Assembly (NCBI GenBank): GCA_002377245.1
Contig: DFPL01000047.1
Coordinates: 1 to 23,688 of the forward strand
Length of the DNA: 23,688 nucleotides
Origin: Enterobacteriaceae bacterium UBA3516
GTDB taxonomy: Bacteria > Pseudomonadota > Gammaproteobacteria > Enterobacterales > Enterobacteriaceae
Reading direction: 5' to 3'
Notes under the pieces: model-generated
Database searches by the model: none
The model's input: only the letters and a program-made list of their open reading frames with translations
What the model was told of the DNA's origin: nothing
Part shown: positions 13,567 through 20,984 of the stretch, one piece after another
Layout of the letters: every line of letters begins with the position of its first letter
Position numbering within the stretch: position 1 is the stretch's first letter
Position numbers and translations under genes: made by a program

Positions 13567-15696
13567 ATGCTAAGCCCCCTGGTACGCCGTTATACATGGA
13601 ACAGTGCCTGGCTGTATAACGTGCGCATTTTTATCGCCCTCAGTGGCAGTGCCGCGTTGCCATGGTTACTTGGCGAGGTAAAGCTGACCATCCCGCTAAC
13701 GCTTGGCGTGGTGGCGGCGGCACTGGCTGACCTTGATGACAGGCTGACCGGGCGACTGCGCAACCTCATCATCACCCTGATCTCGTTTTTTATCGCCTCG
13801 GCATCGGTGGAGTTACTCTTCCCCTGGCCCTGGCTGTTTGCGCCTGGACTGGTTATCTCCACCATCGGTTTTATTCTGCTGGGGGGGTTGGGGCAGCGCT
13901 ACGCCACTATCGCGTTTGGTGCACTGCTGATCGCAATTTACACCATGCTGGGGGCTTCGCTATATAGCGTCTGGTATCAGCAGCCGTTGCTGCTGCTTGC
14001 GGGGGCCGTCTGGTTTAACCTGCTTACCCTGTCAGGGCACCTGGTGTTCCCCATCCGCCCGTTACAGGACAATCTTGCGCGCTGCTATGAACAGCTCGCA
14101 CATTATCTTGAACTTAAGTCACGCCTTTTTGATCCTGATATCGAAGATGAAAGCAAAGCGCCGTTGTATGAACTGGCGCTGGCTAACGGGCAACTGGTCA
14201 CGACGCTGAACCAGACTAAGGCGTCGCTGTTAACACGTTTGCGTGGGGACCGTGGTCAACGCGGCACGCGCAGAACGTTGCGTTATTATTTCACCGCTCA
14301 GGATATTCACGAACGCGCCAGCTCATCGCATATTCAGTACCAGGCATTGAGAGAGCACTTTCGTTATAGCGACGTCATGTTTCGCTTTCAGCGCCTGATC
14401 TCTCAGCAGTCTCAGGCCTGCGCGCATCTTGCGCAGGCTATCTTATTGCGCAAGCCGTATCAGCACGACAATCGATTTGAACGTGCCTTTATTCATCTTG
14501 ATGCCGCACTCGACAGAATCCGAGCCAGTGGAACCACACCCAGTGAACAACTCAAGGCGCTTGGGTTTCTGCTGGATAACCTGAGGGCGATTGATGCGCA
14601 ACTGGCATCAATTGAATCAGCCCAGCCGCAAACGTCGTTGCTAAATGAAACGGAGAGCATGCTGGCTGACGACAGCTTGCATGGGTTAAGTGATGTCTGG
14701 TTACGGCTACGCAGCAACCTGACCCCGGAATCTGCCCTTTTCCGCCATGCGGTGCGCATGTCAGTTGTATTGTGCGTGGGCTATGGCGTGATTCAGATCA
14801 TGGGGCTACACCATGGATACTGGATTCTGCTGACCAGCCTGTTTGTCTGCCAGCCTAACTATAATGCAACACGCCATCGCCTGACGCTGCGAATCATGGG
14901 GACTCTGGCGGGCGTTGCGCTGGGTCTGCCGGTGCTGTACTTCGTTCCCTCCCTTGAGGGGCAATTGATCCTGATAGTCATTACCGGCGTGCTCTTCTTT
15001 GCCTTTCGTCTTGTGCAATATGCACAGGCCACCATGTTTATTACGTTACTGGTTTTACTCTGCTTCAACCTGCTTGGTGAAGGGTTCGAAGTGGCTATGC
15101 CGCGTGTTATCGACACCCTTATAGGCTGTGCTATTGCATGGGCAGCGGTGAGTTTTATCTGGCCGGACTGGCGCTTTCGGAATCTCGCGCGCGTTATTGA
15201 TCAGGCTTTCAATGCAAATTGTCGCTATCTGGATGCTATTCTCGAGCAATACCATCAGGGGCGGGACAACCGTTTGACATACCGTGTTGCTCGCCGTGGG
15301 GCCTATCATCGCGATGCGGAGCTGGCCTCTGTTGTCTCTAATATGGCCTCTGAACCGGGTACATCAGCCCAACAGCGCGAAGTCGCATTCCGTCTACTTT
15401 GTCTGAACCATACGTTCACCAGCTATATCTCCGCTTTGGGCGCGCATCGTGAGCAGCTCACGCATCCAGCTATTCTACGTCTGTTAGATGATGCGGTGTG
15501 CTATGTCGATGACGCGCTGCATCATCAACCTGCCGATGAAGAGCGCGTAAAATTGGCGCTGGCAGACCTTTCACGACGAATTAAACATCTGGAACCGCGG
15601 CCTGACAGTAAAGAGCCTCTTGTGTTGCAGCAAATTGGTTTACTGATCGCCCTCTTACCTGAAATGTGTCACTTACAGCAACAAGTCGTTCAGTGA
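13567..15696 (+). CDS. yccS: YccS, FUSC-family inner membrane transporter-like protein
   Basis: The protein has 709 residues (E. coli about 717-720; the shortfall is at the C-terminus). Two similar membrane modules, about residues 15-160 and 390-530, each with several hydrophobic helices, flank a cytoplasmic helical region containing LTRLRGDRGQRGTRRTLRYYF and DIHERASSSHIQYQ. A second cytoplasmic domain closes the protein. This is the fusaric-acid-resistance/aromatic acid exporter (FUSC) architecture also seen in YhfK and AaeB, so export of organic compounds is plausible; the substrate is unknown. It is the second gene of the yccFS operon. The last seven bases overlap the 3' end of convergent tfoX. 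Confidence 0.94.
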   Translation: MLSPLVRRYTWNSAWLYNVRIFIALSGSAALPWLLGEVKLTIPLTLGVVAAALADLDDRLTGRLRNLIITLISFFIASASVELLFPWPWLFAPGLVISTIGFILLGGLGQRYATIAFGALLIAIYTMLGASLYSVWYQQPLLLLAGAVWFNLLTLSGHLVFPIRPLQDNLARCYEQLAHYLELKSRLFDPDIEDESKAPLYELALANGQLVTTLNQTKASLLTRLRGDRGQRGTRRTLRYYFTAQDIHERASSSHIQYQALREHFRYSDVMFRFQRLISQQSQACAHLAQAILLRKPYQHDNRFERAFIHLDAALDRIRASGTTPSEQLKALGFLLDNLRAIDAQLASIESAQPQTSLLNETESMLADDSLHGLSDVWLRLRSNLTPESALFRHAVRMSVVLCVGYGVIQIMGLHHGYWILLTSLFVCQPNYNATRHRLTLRIMGTLAGVALGLPVLYFVPSLEGQLILIVITGVLFFAFRLVQYAQATMFITLLVLLCFNLLGEGFEVAMPRVIDTLIGCAIAWAAVSFIWPDWRFRNLARVIDQAFNANCRYLDAILEQYHQGRDNRLTYRVARRGAYHRDAELASVVSNMASEPGTSAQQREVAFRLLCLNHTFTSYISALGAHREQLTHPAILRLLDDAVCYVDDALHHQPADEERVKLALADLSRRIKHLEPRPDSKEPLVLQQIGLLIALLPEMCHLQQQVVQ

Positions 15697-16310
15697 TGTT
15701 CCCAGACTTTGCTGTCCAGAGCGTTGAACCAGTCTATAAGTTCCTGGCGCTTAGTTGCCGGGAGCGCGGCTTCATGAAGACCGAAAATGGCGCCTTCCAG
15801 GGCCAGAAGCACTTTAACTCCCAGATTTTTATTCATCTTTTTAATGCGTAGCCAGCAGACTTTCGCTCCCAGCATGCGAAGCATTTTCACGTCTCGTACG
15901 CCGGCTTCACAGAGGAGCGCTTCCAGTTGAAACGTCAGATTTGGCAAATCCTTCAGTCGTAACATGGCCTTCCGCTGCTTGATTTCAGAGCGCGCTGCGT
16001 TCAGTGAACAGGAAGACAGTCGCACCAGCAGGGGGATATCCCGCCATAAGGTTTCATCGACGTAATAGTAATTGAGATAGATATCACGACCACGCTTCTG
16101 ATAGGTCAGTAATGGTGACTGTCGTTTTACTGTATAAGTTGCACTTTCTTCACATACGCGTAAGTACAGTTCCCCCTTTGAGACCATGGCAAAAACAACG
16201 TTATCAACCGCCAGGCTATAGCCGCCAAACAGGGCCCGGGATTGAACATTTCCCAACGGGGCGAGGTATTCCTGAGATAAATAGATCCTTTGATAGGATA
16301 TGCTTTTCAT
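15690..16310 (-). CDS. sxy: Competence regulator TfoX/Sxy
   Basis: The protein has 206 residues (E. coli Sxy 209). The start at 16310 follows AAGGAAATAATC and gives MKSISYQRIYLSQEYLAPLG as in E. coli; a start 36 bases further upstream is rejected. The N-terminal TfoX domain contains SRALFGGYSLAVDNVVFAMV and ELYLRV. The C-terminal TfoX domain contains LKDLPNLTFQLEALLCEAGV and MLGAKVCWLRI with LEGAIFGLHEAALP. Sxy works with CRP to switch on genes with CRP-S sites, such as DNA-uptake pilus genes, in the cytoplasm. It diverges from sulA over a leader of some 170 bases and its stop lies inside yccS. Divergence from E. coli is greater here than in most neighbours. Confidence 0.95.
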   Translation of the reverse strand: MKSISYQRIYLSQEYLAPLGNVQSRALFGGYSLAVDNVVFAMVSKGELYLRVCEESATYTVKRQSPLLTYQKRGRDIYLNYYYVDETLWRDIPLLVRLSSCSLNAARSEIKQRKAMLRLKDLPNLTFQLEALLCEAGVRDVKMLRMLGAKVCWLRIKKMNKNLGVKVLLALEGAIFGLHEAALPATKRQELIDWFNALDSKVWEHH

Positions 16311-16352
16311 GATTATTTCCTTGTAAATCATGGAGTAAAACAGCATCTTCGT

Positions 16353-16366
16353 TAACGGATCCGTTA
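16353..16366. repeat. 14-base perfect palindrome upstream of sxy
   Basis: TAACGGATCCGTTA is self-complementary and lies 43 bases before the sxy start codon. It may be an operator or part of the sxy leader RNA; no known regulator is recognised. Confidence 0.5.
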
Positions 16367-16463
16367 TTCAGGAACATAGGCAAGTCCGCGGCGCTCAGCA
16401 AGAAAATTTTACGCTTGTAGATAATAAGGCAGCAAAATTGCGAGCCTCTTTCAGAAAATGAGG

Positions 16464-16492
16464 TTGATCTTTAAACGCACCAGGGTTACTGT
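16464..16492 (+). promoter_or_regulatory. sulA promoter
   Basis: TTGATC (16464-16469) and TACTGT (16487-16492) are 17 bases apart. The -10 is the left half of the LexA box, so repressor and polymerase compete directly. Confidence 0.65.
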
Positions 16493-16506
16493 ATAAACAT
16501 ACAGTA
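16487..16506 (+). promoter_or_regulatory. LexA (SOS) box of sulA
   Basis: TACTGTATAAACATACAGTA matches the consensus TACTGT-N8-ACAGTA perfectly in both arms; symmetry extends to GTTACTGTA/TACAGTAAC. It lies 21 bases upstream of the sulA ATG. Confidence 0.96.
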
Positions 16507-16527
16507 ACTACCAAGGCTGGGCTGATC

Positions 16528-17028
16528 ATGTACCACTCATTAAGCCGTGCAAATCGTTCAACACAATTCACTTCCGCACCTCGTGCACAAATCATCGATG
16601 CTCCAACCGGGCTTATCAGTGAGGTGGTTTATCGTGAAGACCAGCCCGCAATGACCCAATTGCTACTATTGCCACTGTTGCAGCAACTCGGTCAGCAGTC
16701 ACGCTGGCAACTCTGGCTCACGCCGCAGCAGAAACTGAGCCGTGAGTGGGTGCAATCTGCCGGGCTACCTTTAACCAAAGTGATGCAAATCAGCCAGCTT
16801 TCTCCTGACGTCACGCTCGAATCCATGATTCGTGCATTGCGTACGGGTAATTACAGTGTTGTTATTGGCTGGCATGCCGAAGAATTGACGGATGATGAGC
16901 ATCATCAACTGGCCGTGGCGGCAGAAGAAGGAAATGCGATTGGGTTTGTGATGCGACCAGTGCGTCGCGATCCTCAGCATGCCAGACAGCATTCCGGGAT
17001 AAAAATTCACTCAAATTTGTATCATTGA
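16528..17028 (+). CDS. sulA: SOS cell division inhibitor SulA
   Basis: The protein has 166 residues (E. coli 169). The N-terminal 30 residues vary, while GLISEVVYREDQPAMTQLLL, the LLQQLGQQSRWQLWLTPQQKL segment and the ALRTGNYSVVIGW region are almost unchanged. SulA binds FtsZ and blocks Z-ring assembly in the cytoplasm during DNA damage. The C-terminal tail KIHSNLYH, ending in the histidine recognised by Lon, is intact, so rapid Lon turnover should be conserved. Expression is controlled by the LexA box overlapping the promoter. It lies next to ompA as in other enterobacteria. Confidence 0.96.
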   Translation: MYHSLSRANRSTQFTSAPRAQIIDAPTGLISEVVYREDQPAMTQLLLLPLLQQLGQQSRWQLWLTPQQKLSREWVQSAGLPLTKVMQISQLSPDVTLESMIRALRTGNYSVVIGWHAEELTDDEHHQLAVAAEEGNAIGFVMRPVRRDPQHARQHSGIKIHSNLYH

Positions 17029-17199
17029 GTAAAAATAAGATAAATCCTGGCATTAATTTTACTTCTGATGCCCTTTGCAGGTTTATCAACTAAATAGCGC
17101 GCCAGGTCATGCGCGCCGCGCCTTCCAGCGTTTACACACTGATGATTGCTTGCGCATAATTGTTAAATAATGTGTATACAAAGCCTTTTTTTTCATATG
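17029..17199. other. sulA-ompA gap, distal part
   Basis: Of the 366 bases between sulA and ompA, this part holds no gene. GCGCGC-N8-GCGCGC near 17097-17120 can fold but has no T run, and a run of eight T near 17186-17193 has no good hairpin in front of it, so no sulA terminator is assigned. Confidence 0.5.
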
Positions 17200-17215
17200 C
17201 CTGACGGAGTTCACA
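17200..17215 (+). promoter_or_regulatory. Possible CRP site of ompA
   Basis: CCTGA-CGGAGT-TCACA has a perfect right half and a 3-of-5 left half of the CRP site with the correct 6-base spacer, centred about 44 bases before the predicted start. CRP control of ompA is known in E. coli. Confidence 0.45.
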
Positions 17216-17216
17216 C

Positions 17217-17244
17217 TTGTAAGTTTCCAACTACGTTGTAGACT
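17217..17244 (+). promoter_or_regulatory. ompA promoter
   Basis: TTGTAA (17217-17222) and TAGACT (17239-17244) are 16 bases apart. The region is nearly identical to the mapped E. coli ompA promoter, which places the transcript start at the G at 17252 (GCCAGGGGTGC). Confidence 0.85.
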
Positions 17245-17251
17245 TTACATC

Positions 17252-17394
17252 GCCAGGGGTGCTCGGCATAAGCCAAAGATATCGTGAAGATATCTGCTGA
17301 GTAACAAGTGAGCAAGGCCCCCGGTGAAGGATTTAACCGTGATTTCTCTCCGAGATTTCCATGGCGATTTTTGGATGATAACGAGGCGCAAAAA
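17252..17394 (+). promoter_or_regulatory. ompA 5' leader RNA with hairpins and MicA target
   Basis: The leader is about 143 bases (133-134 in E. coli). In E. coli a 5'-terminal hairpin stabilises the mRNA. Here that stem (CGGC-ATAA-GCC) is shorter by one pair, but a second hairpin AGATATC-GTGAA-GATATCT (17277-17295) follows at once. The ribosome site region GATAACGAGGCGCAAAAAA before the ATG is identical to the E. coli site bound by the small RNA MicA. Confidence 0.75.
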
Positions 17395-18453
17395 ATGAAA
17401 AAGACAGCTATCGCGATTGCAGTGGCACTGGCTGGTTTCGCTACCGTAGCGCAGGCCGCACCGAAAGATAATACCTGGTATGCAGGTGGTAAACTGGGCT
17501 GGTCTCAGTTCCATGATACTGGCTTCATCCCTAACGATGGCCCGACTCATGAAAACCAACTGGGTGCTGGCGCGTTCGGTGGCTATCAGGTTAACCCGTA
17601 TGTTGGCTTCGAAATGGGCTACGACTGGCTGGGCCGTGAAGAGTATAAAGGCGATACCGTTAACGGTGCTTTTAAAGCTCAAGGCGTACAGCTGACCGCT
17701 AAGCTGAGCTACCCGGTAGCAGACGATCTGGACATCTACACCCGTCTGGGTGGTATGGTTTGGCGTGCAGACTCTAAAGCAAATGTTCCTGCTGCAGGCG
17801 CTCACTTCAAAGATCACGACACCGGTGTTTCCCCAGTATTCGCTGGTGGTGTTGAGTGGGCAGTTACCCGCGACATCGCTACCCGTCTGGAATACCAGTG
17901 GGTTAACAACATCGGTGATGCTAACACCGTTGGTACCCGTCAGGACAACGGTCTGCTGAGCGTAGGTGTTTCCTACCGTTTCGGCCAGCAGGAAGACGTA
18001 GCACCAGTTGTTGCTCCGGCTCCGGCACCGGCTCCAGAAGTACAGACCAAACACTTCACTCTGAAGTCTGATGTTCTGTTCAACTTCAACAAAGCCACCC
18101 TGAAACCGGAAGGCCAGCAGGCACTGGATCAGATGTACAGCCAGCTGAGCAACCTGGATCCGAAAGACGGTTCCGTTGTTGTTCTGGGCTTCACTGACCG
18201 CATCGGTTCTGACGCTTACAACCAGGGTCTGTCTGAGAAACGTGCTCAGTCCGTGGTTGATTACCTGATCTCTAAAGGTATCCCGTCTAACAAAATCTCC
18301 GCACGTGGCATGGGTGAATCCAACCCAGTTACTGGCTCCACCTGTGACAACGTGAAAGCGCGTCCTGCGCTGATCGATTGCCTGGCGCCGGACCGTCGCG
18401 TAGAGATCGAAGTTAAAGGCGTTAAAGACGTTGTAACTCAGCCGCAGGCTTAA
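17395..18453 (+). CDS. ompA: Outer membrane protein OmpA
   Basis: The protein has 352 residues (E. coli 346). Signal peptide MKKTAIAIAVALAGFATVAQA is cleaved before APKDNTWYAGGKLGW. The N-terminal domain is the eight-stranded beta barrel with hallmark strands GFEMGYDWLG, YTRLGGMVWRAD and LEYQWVNNIGDANTVGTR. A Pro-Ala hinge VVAPAPAPAPEVQTKHFTL leads to the periplasmic OmpA-like domain with FNFNKATLKPEGQQAL, FTDRIGSDAYNQGLSEKRAQ and the CDN...CLAPDRRVEI disulfide region. It links outer membrane to peptidoglycan. Codons are strongly those of highly expressed genes, which also leaves a long but meaningless open frame on the other strand. It is transcribed alone with a long stable leader and a strong terminator. 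Confidence 0.98.
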   Translation: MKKTAIAIAVALAGFATVAQAAPKDNTWYAGGKLGWSQFHDTGFIPNDGPTHENQLGAGAFGGYQVNPYVGFEMGYDWLGREEYKGDTVNGAFKAQGVQLTAKLSYPVADDLDIYTRLGGMVWRADSKANVPAAGAHFKDHDTGVSPVFAGGVEWAVTRDIATRLEYQWVNNIGDANTVGTRQDNGLLSVGVSYRFGQQEDVAPVVAPAPAPAPEVQTKHFTLKSDVLFNFNKATLKPEGQQALDQMYSQLSNLDPKDGSVVVLGFTDRIGSDAYNQGLSEKRAQSVVDYLISKGIPSNKISARGMGESNPVTGSTCDNVKARPALIDCLAPDRRVEIEVKGVKDVVTQPQA

Positions 18454-18469
18454 GTTTTCCACGTCTTAT

Positions 18470-18497
18470 AAAAAAACCCCGCATTGCGGGGTTTTTT
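18470..18497. terminator. Bidirectional terminator between ompA and matP
   Basis: AAAAAACCCCGC-ATT-GCGGGGTTTTTT is a perfect stem flanked by A and T tracts, so it gives a T run on either strand. It lies 16 bases after ompA and 18 bases after the convergent matP stop. Confidence 0.93.
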
Positions 18498-18515
18498 ATT
18501 GCCTGAAAAAGCGTT

Positions 18516-18971
18516 TTATTGCTCTTTACCTAATAACGCCTGCAAATCCTGCTTCAGCGAAGACATGGTTGTTGCGTACTTTTCTTTATGCTCGGCATCT
18601 TCGATCAGTTGCACAACCGTCTCCGAGAGTGTTTTGCCGCGACGCTGCGCGAGCCCCGCAAGCCGTTGCCAGACAACAAATTCGAGATCGATGGATTTCT
18701 TACGCGTGTGCTGATGTTCAGCATTGAAATGACGTTTACGCCTGGCCCGGATGGTTTGTTTCATGCGGTTAATAAGCGAAGCATTGATATGTTTTTCAAT
18801 CCACGCGTTGACCTGAACCGGTTCATTCTCGAGGGTCAGCAATACATCGACAGCGTCTTTGGCTGCGCTGGCTTCAATGTATCGTGTGATGAGCTCGCCT
18901 TCACGATGCTTCTTCACCAGATATTTCCACTTCCAGCCGCTTTCAAGGTTTTCGAGTTGTTGATATTTCAT
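18516..18971 (-). CDS. matP: Ter macrodomain organiser MatP
   Basis: The protein has 151 residues (E. coli 150). It begins MKYQQLENLESGWKWKYLVKKHREGE, with a helical domain containing LITRYIEASAAKDAVDVLL. The DNA-contacting basic stretch is RARRKRHFNAEHQHTRKKSIDLE, and a ribbon-helix-helix plus C-terminal coiled coil follows (WQRLAGLAQRRGKTLSETVVQLIEDAEHKEKYA). MatP binds matS sites and compacts the replication terminus region, tethering it to the division site through ZapB. The gene converges with ompA and shares its terminator, and is divergent from lonH. No convincing matS site was found in the window. Confidence 0.96.
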   Translation of the reverse strand: MKYQQLENLESGWKWKYLVKKHREGELITRYIEASAAKDAVDVLLTLENEPVQVNAWIEKHINASLINRMKQTIRARRKRHFNAEHQHTRKKSIDLEFVVWQRLAGLAQRRGKTLSETVVQLIEDAEHKEKYATTMSSLKQDLQALLGKEQ

Positions 18972-19116
18972 TGCGATCTCAACGTTACCGTGTAACTCTG
19001 TTCAGAATATCAGTTTTTTCCTGCTCTGCTGCAAAGAAATCACATTCTGCGGACGAGAGCCGTCATTCAGCGAAAGGAAAACGTGTAATCCGTGTGTGCC
19101 GTACAGAGGTTTACGG

Positions 19117-19122
19117 TATAAT
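19117..19122 (+). promoter_or_regulatory. Candidate -10 element of lonH
   Basis: A perfect TATAAT lies 33 bases before the TTG start. No good -35 is seen 16-18 bases upstream, so an activator or weak promoter is likely. Confidence 0.45.
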
Positions 19123-19154
19123 CCCGCCCTTTACTTCAGACTAAAAAAACGACT

Positions 19155-20915
19155 TTGACCATTACAAAACTTGAATGGAATGATCTGATTCCTGAGACCG
19201 AAAGTCATCAGGACCTATTCAGTCAGGCCGAATTATCCGAAGACTCTGCCCTATTCCTGGGCGATACCCAACCCCGTTTACAGTACGCGCTGGAGCAATT
19301 CCTTCATCCGTCCTCTGATTCGCATTTCATGCTGGTCAAAGCGCCGGAAGAAGCAGAATACCTCGGGGTTCTTGCGCAGGCATTACAAGACCTGCTTCCT
19401 GAGACGTCGGAAGTGGTTGGCGGCGATTATCAGGTTTCTGGTTCGACGGTGACGTTTGAACCGGCCAAGGATGCGCTGGCTCGTTTTGCTGGAAAACAGC
19501 AGGCGGTCATTGCCGACTGGATTGAAGCGGAGCAGCTATTTGGTTGCGTGCGTCAGTTTAATAACGAAATTACGCTGCAACCTGGCCTCGTTCATGAAGC
19601 CAACGGCGGTATCCTTGTTATTTCACTGCGCACACTTATGGCACAGCCGCTGCTCTGGATGCGTCTGAAGACCATGATCACGCGCGGTCGTTTCGACTGG
19701 GTCTCTTTCGACGAATCGCGACCGTTGCCCGTTTCCGTGCCTTCCATGCCGCTGGAACTCAAAGTGATTCTGGTGGGGGAGCGTGATTCGCTGGCGGACT
19801 TCCAGGAGATGGAGCCGGAAGTTGCGGCACAATCCATTTATAGCGAATACGAAGAGAATCTACAGATTGCCGATGCGGAAACGATGGCACTCTGGAGCCA
19901 GTGGGTACTGTTGATTGCACAAAACGCCGAGCTCCCCTCGCCCGCCGCTGATGCCTGGCCAGTACTGATCCGTGAGGCGGTTCGCTACACCGGCGATCAG
20001 GAAACGCTCCCGCTCTGTTTCCTCTGGCTTACCCGCCAGTTACGTGAAGTGGCTGCATTTGCAGACAGTGAACGTTTCACGGCTGAGCAATTCACCACCA
20101 TGCTCACCCAACGTGAGTGGCGCGAAGGCTATCTGGCCGAACGCATGCAGGATGAGATCCTACTTGAACAGATCCTCATCGAAACCGAAGGTGAGCGTGT
20201 CGGACAGATTAATGCGCTCTCCGTCATCGAGTTTCCTGGGCATCCGCGTGCCTTCGGTGAGCCTTCGCGTATTAGCTGCGTCGTCCATATTGGAGACGGC
20301 GAGTTTAATGACATTGAACGCAAGGCAGAGCTGGGCGGAAATATTCATGCGAAAGGCATGATGATCATGCAGGCATTTTTGATGTCAGAGCTGGATCTCG
20401 AGCAGCAGATCCCCTTCTCAGCCTCGCTCACGTTCGAACAATCCTACAGCGAAGTGGATGGCGACAGTGCCTCCATGGCCGAGCTATGCGCATTAATCAG
20501 CGCACTGGCTGACGTACCGGTCACGCAAAGTATTGCCATTACCGGTTCAGTCGATCAGTTCGGTCGTTCGCAGCCGGTGGGCGGACTTAACGAAAAAATT
20601 GAAGGCTTCTTTACCGTCTGCCAGAGTCGTGGGCTGGACGGTAAACAAGGGGTCATAATCCCGGTCTCTAACGTGCGCCATCTCTGCCTGCGTCAGGACA
20701 TACTGGAAGCCGTTCAGGCAGGGCAGTTCTCTGTCTGGGCTATCGAAGACGTAATGGATGCGCTGCCGCTTCTGACCCAATTAGTGTGGGATGAAGAAGG
20801 ACAGACTACGCTGAAGCAAACAATACTTGAACGTATTGCCCTGGCAACGCAACAAGATGCACGTCATCGTTATCCGTGGCCGCTGCGCTGGCTTGGCTGG
20901 TTCAGCCCGAACTGA
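19155..20915 (+). CDS. lonH: Lon-family protease homologue LonH (YcbZ)
   Basis: The protein has 586 residues, equal to E. coli YcbZ. The start codon is TTG, giving MTITKLEWNDLIP as in E. coli. The C-terminal third is a Lon-type (S16) proteolytic domain with catalytic Ser438 in VDGDSASMAEL and Lys481 in GGLNEKIEGFF; their 43-residue spacing equals that of Lon Ser679-Lys722. The N-terminal part lacks a recognisable Walker A loop, so ATP-driven unfolding is not evident. The middle part (LVHEANGGILVISLRTL, RFDWVSFDESRPLPVS, VILVGER) resembles a degenerate AAA+ region of LonB type. The segment from about residue 330 to 490 is nearly invariant with E. coli, while residues 25-110 vary. The gene ends 69 bases before fabA, and the fabA operators begin inside its last codons. 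Confidence 0.95.
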   Translation: MTITKLEWNDLIPETESHQDLFSQAELSEDSALFLGDTQPRLQYALEQFLHPSSDSHFMLVKAPEEAEYLGVLAQALQDLLPETSEVVGGDYQVSGSTVTFEPAKDALARFAGKQQAVIADWIEAEQLFGCVRQFNNEITLQPGLVHEANGGILVISLRTLMAQPLLWMRLKTMITRGRFDWVSFDESRPLPVSVPSMPLELKVILVGERDSLADFQEMEPEVAAQSIYSEYEENLQIADAETMALWSQWVLLIAQNAELPSPAADAWPVLIREAVRYTGDQETLPLCFLWLTRQLREVAAFADSERFTAEQFTTMLTQREWREGYLAERMQDEILLEQILIETEGERVGQINALSVIEFPGHPRAFGEPSRISCVVHIGDGEFNDIERKAELGGNIHAKGMMIMQAFLMSELDLEQQIPFSASLTFEQSYSEVDGDSASMAELCALISALADVPVTQSIAITGSVDQFGRSQPVGGLNEKIEGFFTVCQSRGLDGKQGVIIPVSNVRHLCLRQDILEAVQAGQFSVWAIEDVMDALPLLTQLVWDEEGQTTLKQTILERIALATQQDARHRYPWPLRWLGWFSPN

Positions 20916-20926
20916 TCGGACTTGTT
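20910..20926 (+). promoter_or_regulatory. FadR operator of fabA
   Basis: AACTGATCGGACTTGTT matches 14 of 17 positions of the FadR consensus recalled as AGCTGGTCCGACNTGTT. It covers the lonH stop codon and the fabA -35, the position at which FadR activates fabA in E. coli. Confidence 0.8.
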
Positions 20927-20950
20927 CAGCGTACACGTGTTAGCTATCCT
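20922..20950 (+). promoter_or_regulatory. fabA promoter
   Basis: TTGTTC (20922-20927) and TATCCT (20945-20950) are 17 bases apart. The FadR site overlaps the -35 and the FabR palindrome fills the spacer. Confidence 0.75.
20928..20945 (+). promoter_or_regulatory. FabR operator of fabA
   Basis: AGCGTACACGTGTTAGCT is an imperfect palindrome identical, as recalled, to the E. coli FabR site. Lying between -35 and -10, it fits repression of fabA by FabR when unsaturated acyl chains are plentiful. Confidence 0.8.
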
Positions 20951-20984
20951 GCGTCCGAAACTCACAATAAGGCTTACTGAGAAC

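Noticed and set aside
17245..18462. A 405-codon open frame on the minus strand across ompA
   Set aside because: It mirrors the extreme codon bias of ompA, begins beyond the gene with no ribosome site and gives a low-complexity protein unlike any family.
20922..20984. N-terminal extension of fabA
   Set aside because: It would cover the FadR/FabR operators and promoter, and FabA normally begins at MVDKRESY.
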